A DNA stretch of 64,000 nt from Candidatus Phytoplasma asteris. GTDB taxonomy: Bacteria; Bacillota_I; Bacilli_A; Acholeplasmatales; Acholeplasmataceae. Made by a program: the position numbers and the translations under genes. The stretch's first letter is position 1; every line of letters starts with the position of its first letter. Positions 62,796-64,000 of this stretch are shown here, piece after piece. The notes under the pieces are model-generated. The model had not been told where the DNA came from, made no database searches, and saw only the letters and a list, made by a program, of their open reading frames with translations. Where the stretch lies: positions 682,001 through 746,000 of the forward strand of contig NZ_CP128414.1 in the NCBI RefSeq assembly GCF_038505995.1. Reading direction: 5' to 3'.

Positions 62796-63602
62796 ATGCA
62801 TCATACAACCAAAAAAAAATACAGTCAAAATTTTTTAACAGATGTTAATTTATTAAACAAAATTGTAACTAAGGCTTCCATCACAGACAAAAATGTTTTA
62901 GAAATTGGACCTGGCAAAGGTGCTTTAACCAAAATTATTGTCCCTCAAGCTAAACATGTTTTAGCCTATGAAATTGATGCTACTCTCAAACCTTTTTTAA
63001 ATTTTGAAAATCATAACAATGTTAATATCATTTATGATGATTTTTTAAAAAGAGATTTATTAAAAGATTTTGATCATTATTTTAGTCCTAACTCTCAATT
63101 AAGTTTAATTGGTAACTTACCTTATTATATTACCTCACCTATTCTTTTTAAAATTATTGACACTCCCCAAATTAATGATGCTACTATTATGATTCAAAAA
63201 GAAGTAGGAATGCGTTTACTGGCTCAACCCAATAACAAAAATTATAACGCTTTATCTGTAATTATTCAATTTCTATTTAGTATTGAAAAAATCCAAGAAG
63301 TTAAAAGACATATGTTTTTTCCTGCACCCAAAGTAGACAGTATTGTTATTAAACTTACTAAAAATAACAACATTTGCCCTACTTTATTGCAACAATTTAT
63401 CAAGTTTGTAAAAGCTTCCTTTAAACAAAAAAGAAAAACTTTACTCAACAACTTATCTTGTCAATTTTTGTTATCCAAAGAAAACATTATTCCTTTTTTC
63501 TTACAACATCACATCCCTTTACAAATTAGAGCCGAACAGGTAACTTTAGAAACTTTTCAAAAATTAACTGTTAAATGGTTTATTTTTTTTAATATGTCAT
63601 AA
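62796..63602 (+). CDS. rsmA: 16S rRNA dimethyladenosine transferase RsmA (KsgA)
   Basis: 268 residues. SAM-binding motif I 'LEIGPGKGALTKI', catalytic motif IV 'GNLPYYITSPILFKI' and the C-terminal helical domain ('ASFKQKRKTLLNNLS') are present. It dimethylates two adjacent adenosines in the 3' terminal helix of 16S rRNA, a ribosome maturation check. TAAGGAAA precedes the ATG. The gene is full length and in the same direction as the HD protein and spoVG; rsmA next to spoVG is common in Firmicutes (with ispE between, absent here). Confidence 0.95.
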   Translation: MHHTTKKKYSQNFLTDVNLLNKIVTKASITDKNVLEIGPGKGALTKIIVPQAKHVLAYEIDATLKPFLNFENHNNVNIIYDDFLKRDLLKDFDHYFSPNSQLSLIGNLPYYITSPILFKIIDTPQINDATIMIQKEVGMRLLAQPNNKNYNALSVIIQFLFSIEKIQEVKRHMFFPAPKVDSIVIKLTKNNNICPTLLQQFIKFVKASFKQKRKTLLNNLSCQFLLSKENIIPFFLQHHIPLQIRAEQVTLETFQKLTVKWFIFFNMS

Positions 63603-63877
63603 AATAATAAAACTTTTCATATTGAAAATAAATCACAAAGCTCATTAGGAAATGATTTTCCCTTTTTCCGATATTAAACATCAATATCAAAAAATTAAAT
63701 ATTAATCTTTTTTTAAATAAAAAAACCATTAAAATATTAACTGCATCCAATTATTATTTATATTTTATTTGTAATTTTTAATTTGTATCATTACACAAAC
63801 CATAAATAATTCATAATAAATAACGAATAATAATTTAGCATTTAATATAAAATGAAGCAAAACTGGAGGCTTAAGAA

Positions 63878-64000
63878 ATGAAAGTTACCGATGTAAAAAT
63901 TAGAAAAATCAACGGTGAAAGTAGATTAAGAGGAGTTTCTTCAATCACTTTTGAAAACCAATTTGTAGTTAATGACATCAGAATTATAGAAGGAGAAAGA
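63878..64000 (+). CDS. spoVG: SpoVG-family RNA/DNA-binding regulator, 3' part outside window
   Basis: ATG at 63878 behind CTGGAGG. The 41 visible residues begin MKVTDVKIRKINGESRLRGV and continue 'DIRIIEGE', the conserved opening of SpoVG, a small single-domain nucleic-acid-binding protein of about 85-100 residues that regulates genes in Firmicutes. The frame is open to the window edge. Confidence 0.9.
   Translation, partial: MKVTDVKIRKINGESRLRGVSSITFENQFVVNDIRIIEGER

Overview
The window is a chromosomal segment of a phytoplasma (Mollicutes, 'Candidatus Phytoplasma'), probably of the aster yellows type. The DNA is very AT-rich. Trp codons in intact genes are TGG, and TGA appears only as a stop, unlike in Mycoplasma or Spiroplasma. 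There is an uptake-plus-malic-enzyme route for malate, a PduL-type phosphotransacetylase, Sec-type secreted proteins with the phytoplasma leader style, IS3/IS150-type (tra5) insertion sequences, and PMU-type modules (sigma factor, ssb, HU, AAA+ ATPase, tmk, dnaB, dnaG). The assignment rests on recognised gene content, not on a database search.

Layout. 1-2.7 kb: partial secreted-protein gene, tRNA-Gly and tRNA-Thr, a cold-shock protein and a tmRNA with a long mollicute-type tag. 2.8-8.4 kb (minus): replication and repair genes dnaI, dnaB/dnaD, mutM and a polA whose polymerase half looks dead. 8.7-13.6 kb (minus): broken AAA+ gene, ffh, ftsY, and a membrane gene pair split by one stop codon. 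14.1-19.1 kb (minus): hrcA-grpE-dnaK-dnaJ behind a degenerate CIRCE operator. 19.3-26.3 kb (plus): a graveyard of membrane-protein and ftsH pseudogenes broken mostly in homopolymer runs. 26.9-34 kb: DEAD-box RNA helicase, fragmented recA, pgsA, and a malic enzyme / 2-hydroxycarboxylate carrier operon. 34.2-36 kb: a mosaic pseudogene and a broken sucrose phosphorylase gene truncated by an IS.

36-60.3 kb is a nested mass of PMU and IS fragments. It holds two ssb-HU modules led by sigma-factor genes (one truncated), an AAA+ coiled-coil ATPase, two intact secreted-protein genes, small membrane proteins, dnaG in separated pieces, a plasmid-type Rep helicase relic, an iteron-like repeat beside an unknown ORF, an 880-residue protein made of DNA-level heptad repeats, a third HU, small repeat-domain proteins, tmk, a probable PD-(D/E)XK nuclease, a broken dnaB helicase and a broken hsdS. 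Almost every junction lies at a TGTTCC-type terminus or inside a gene. 60.5-64 kb returns to ordinary chromosome: pduL, an HD phosphohydrolase, rsmA and the start of spoVG.

How the genes fit together: malate import, malic enzyme and PduL are three steps of a malate-to-acetate ATP route (pyruvate dehydrogenase and acetate kinase are not in the window). Sucrose phosphorylase, an alternative sugar route, is dead. RecA is broken and the PolA polymerase domain appears dead, while duplicated mobile modules keep supplying SSB, HU, Tmk and sigma factors. This agrees with a genome shaped by IS/PMU insertion and deletion rather than by homologous repair.
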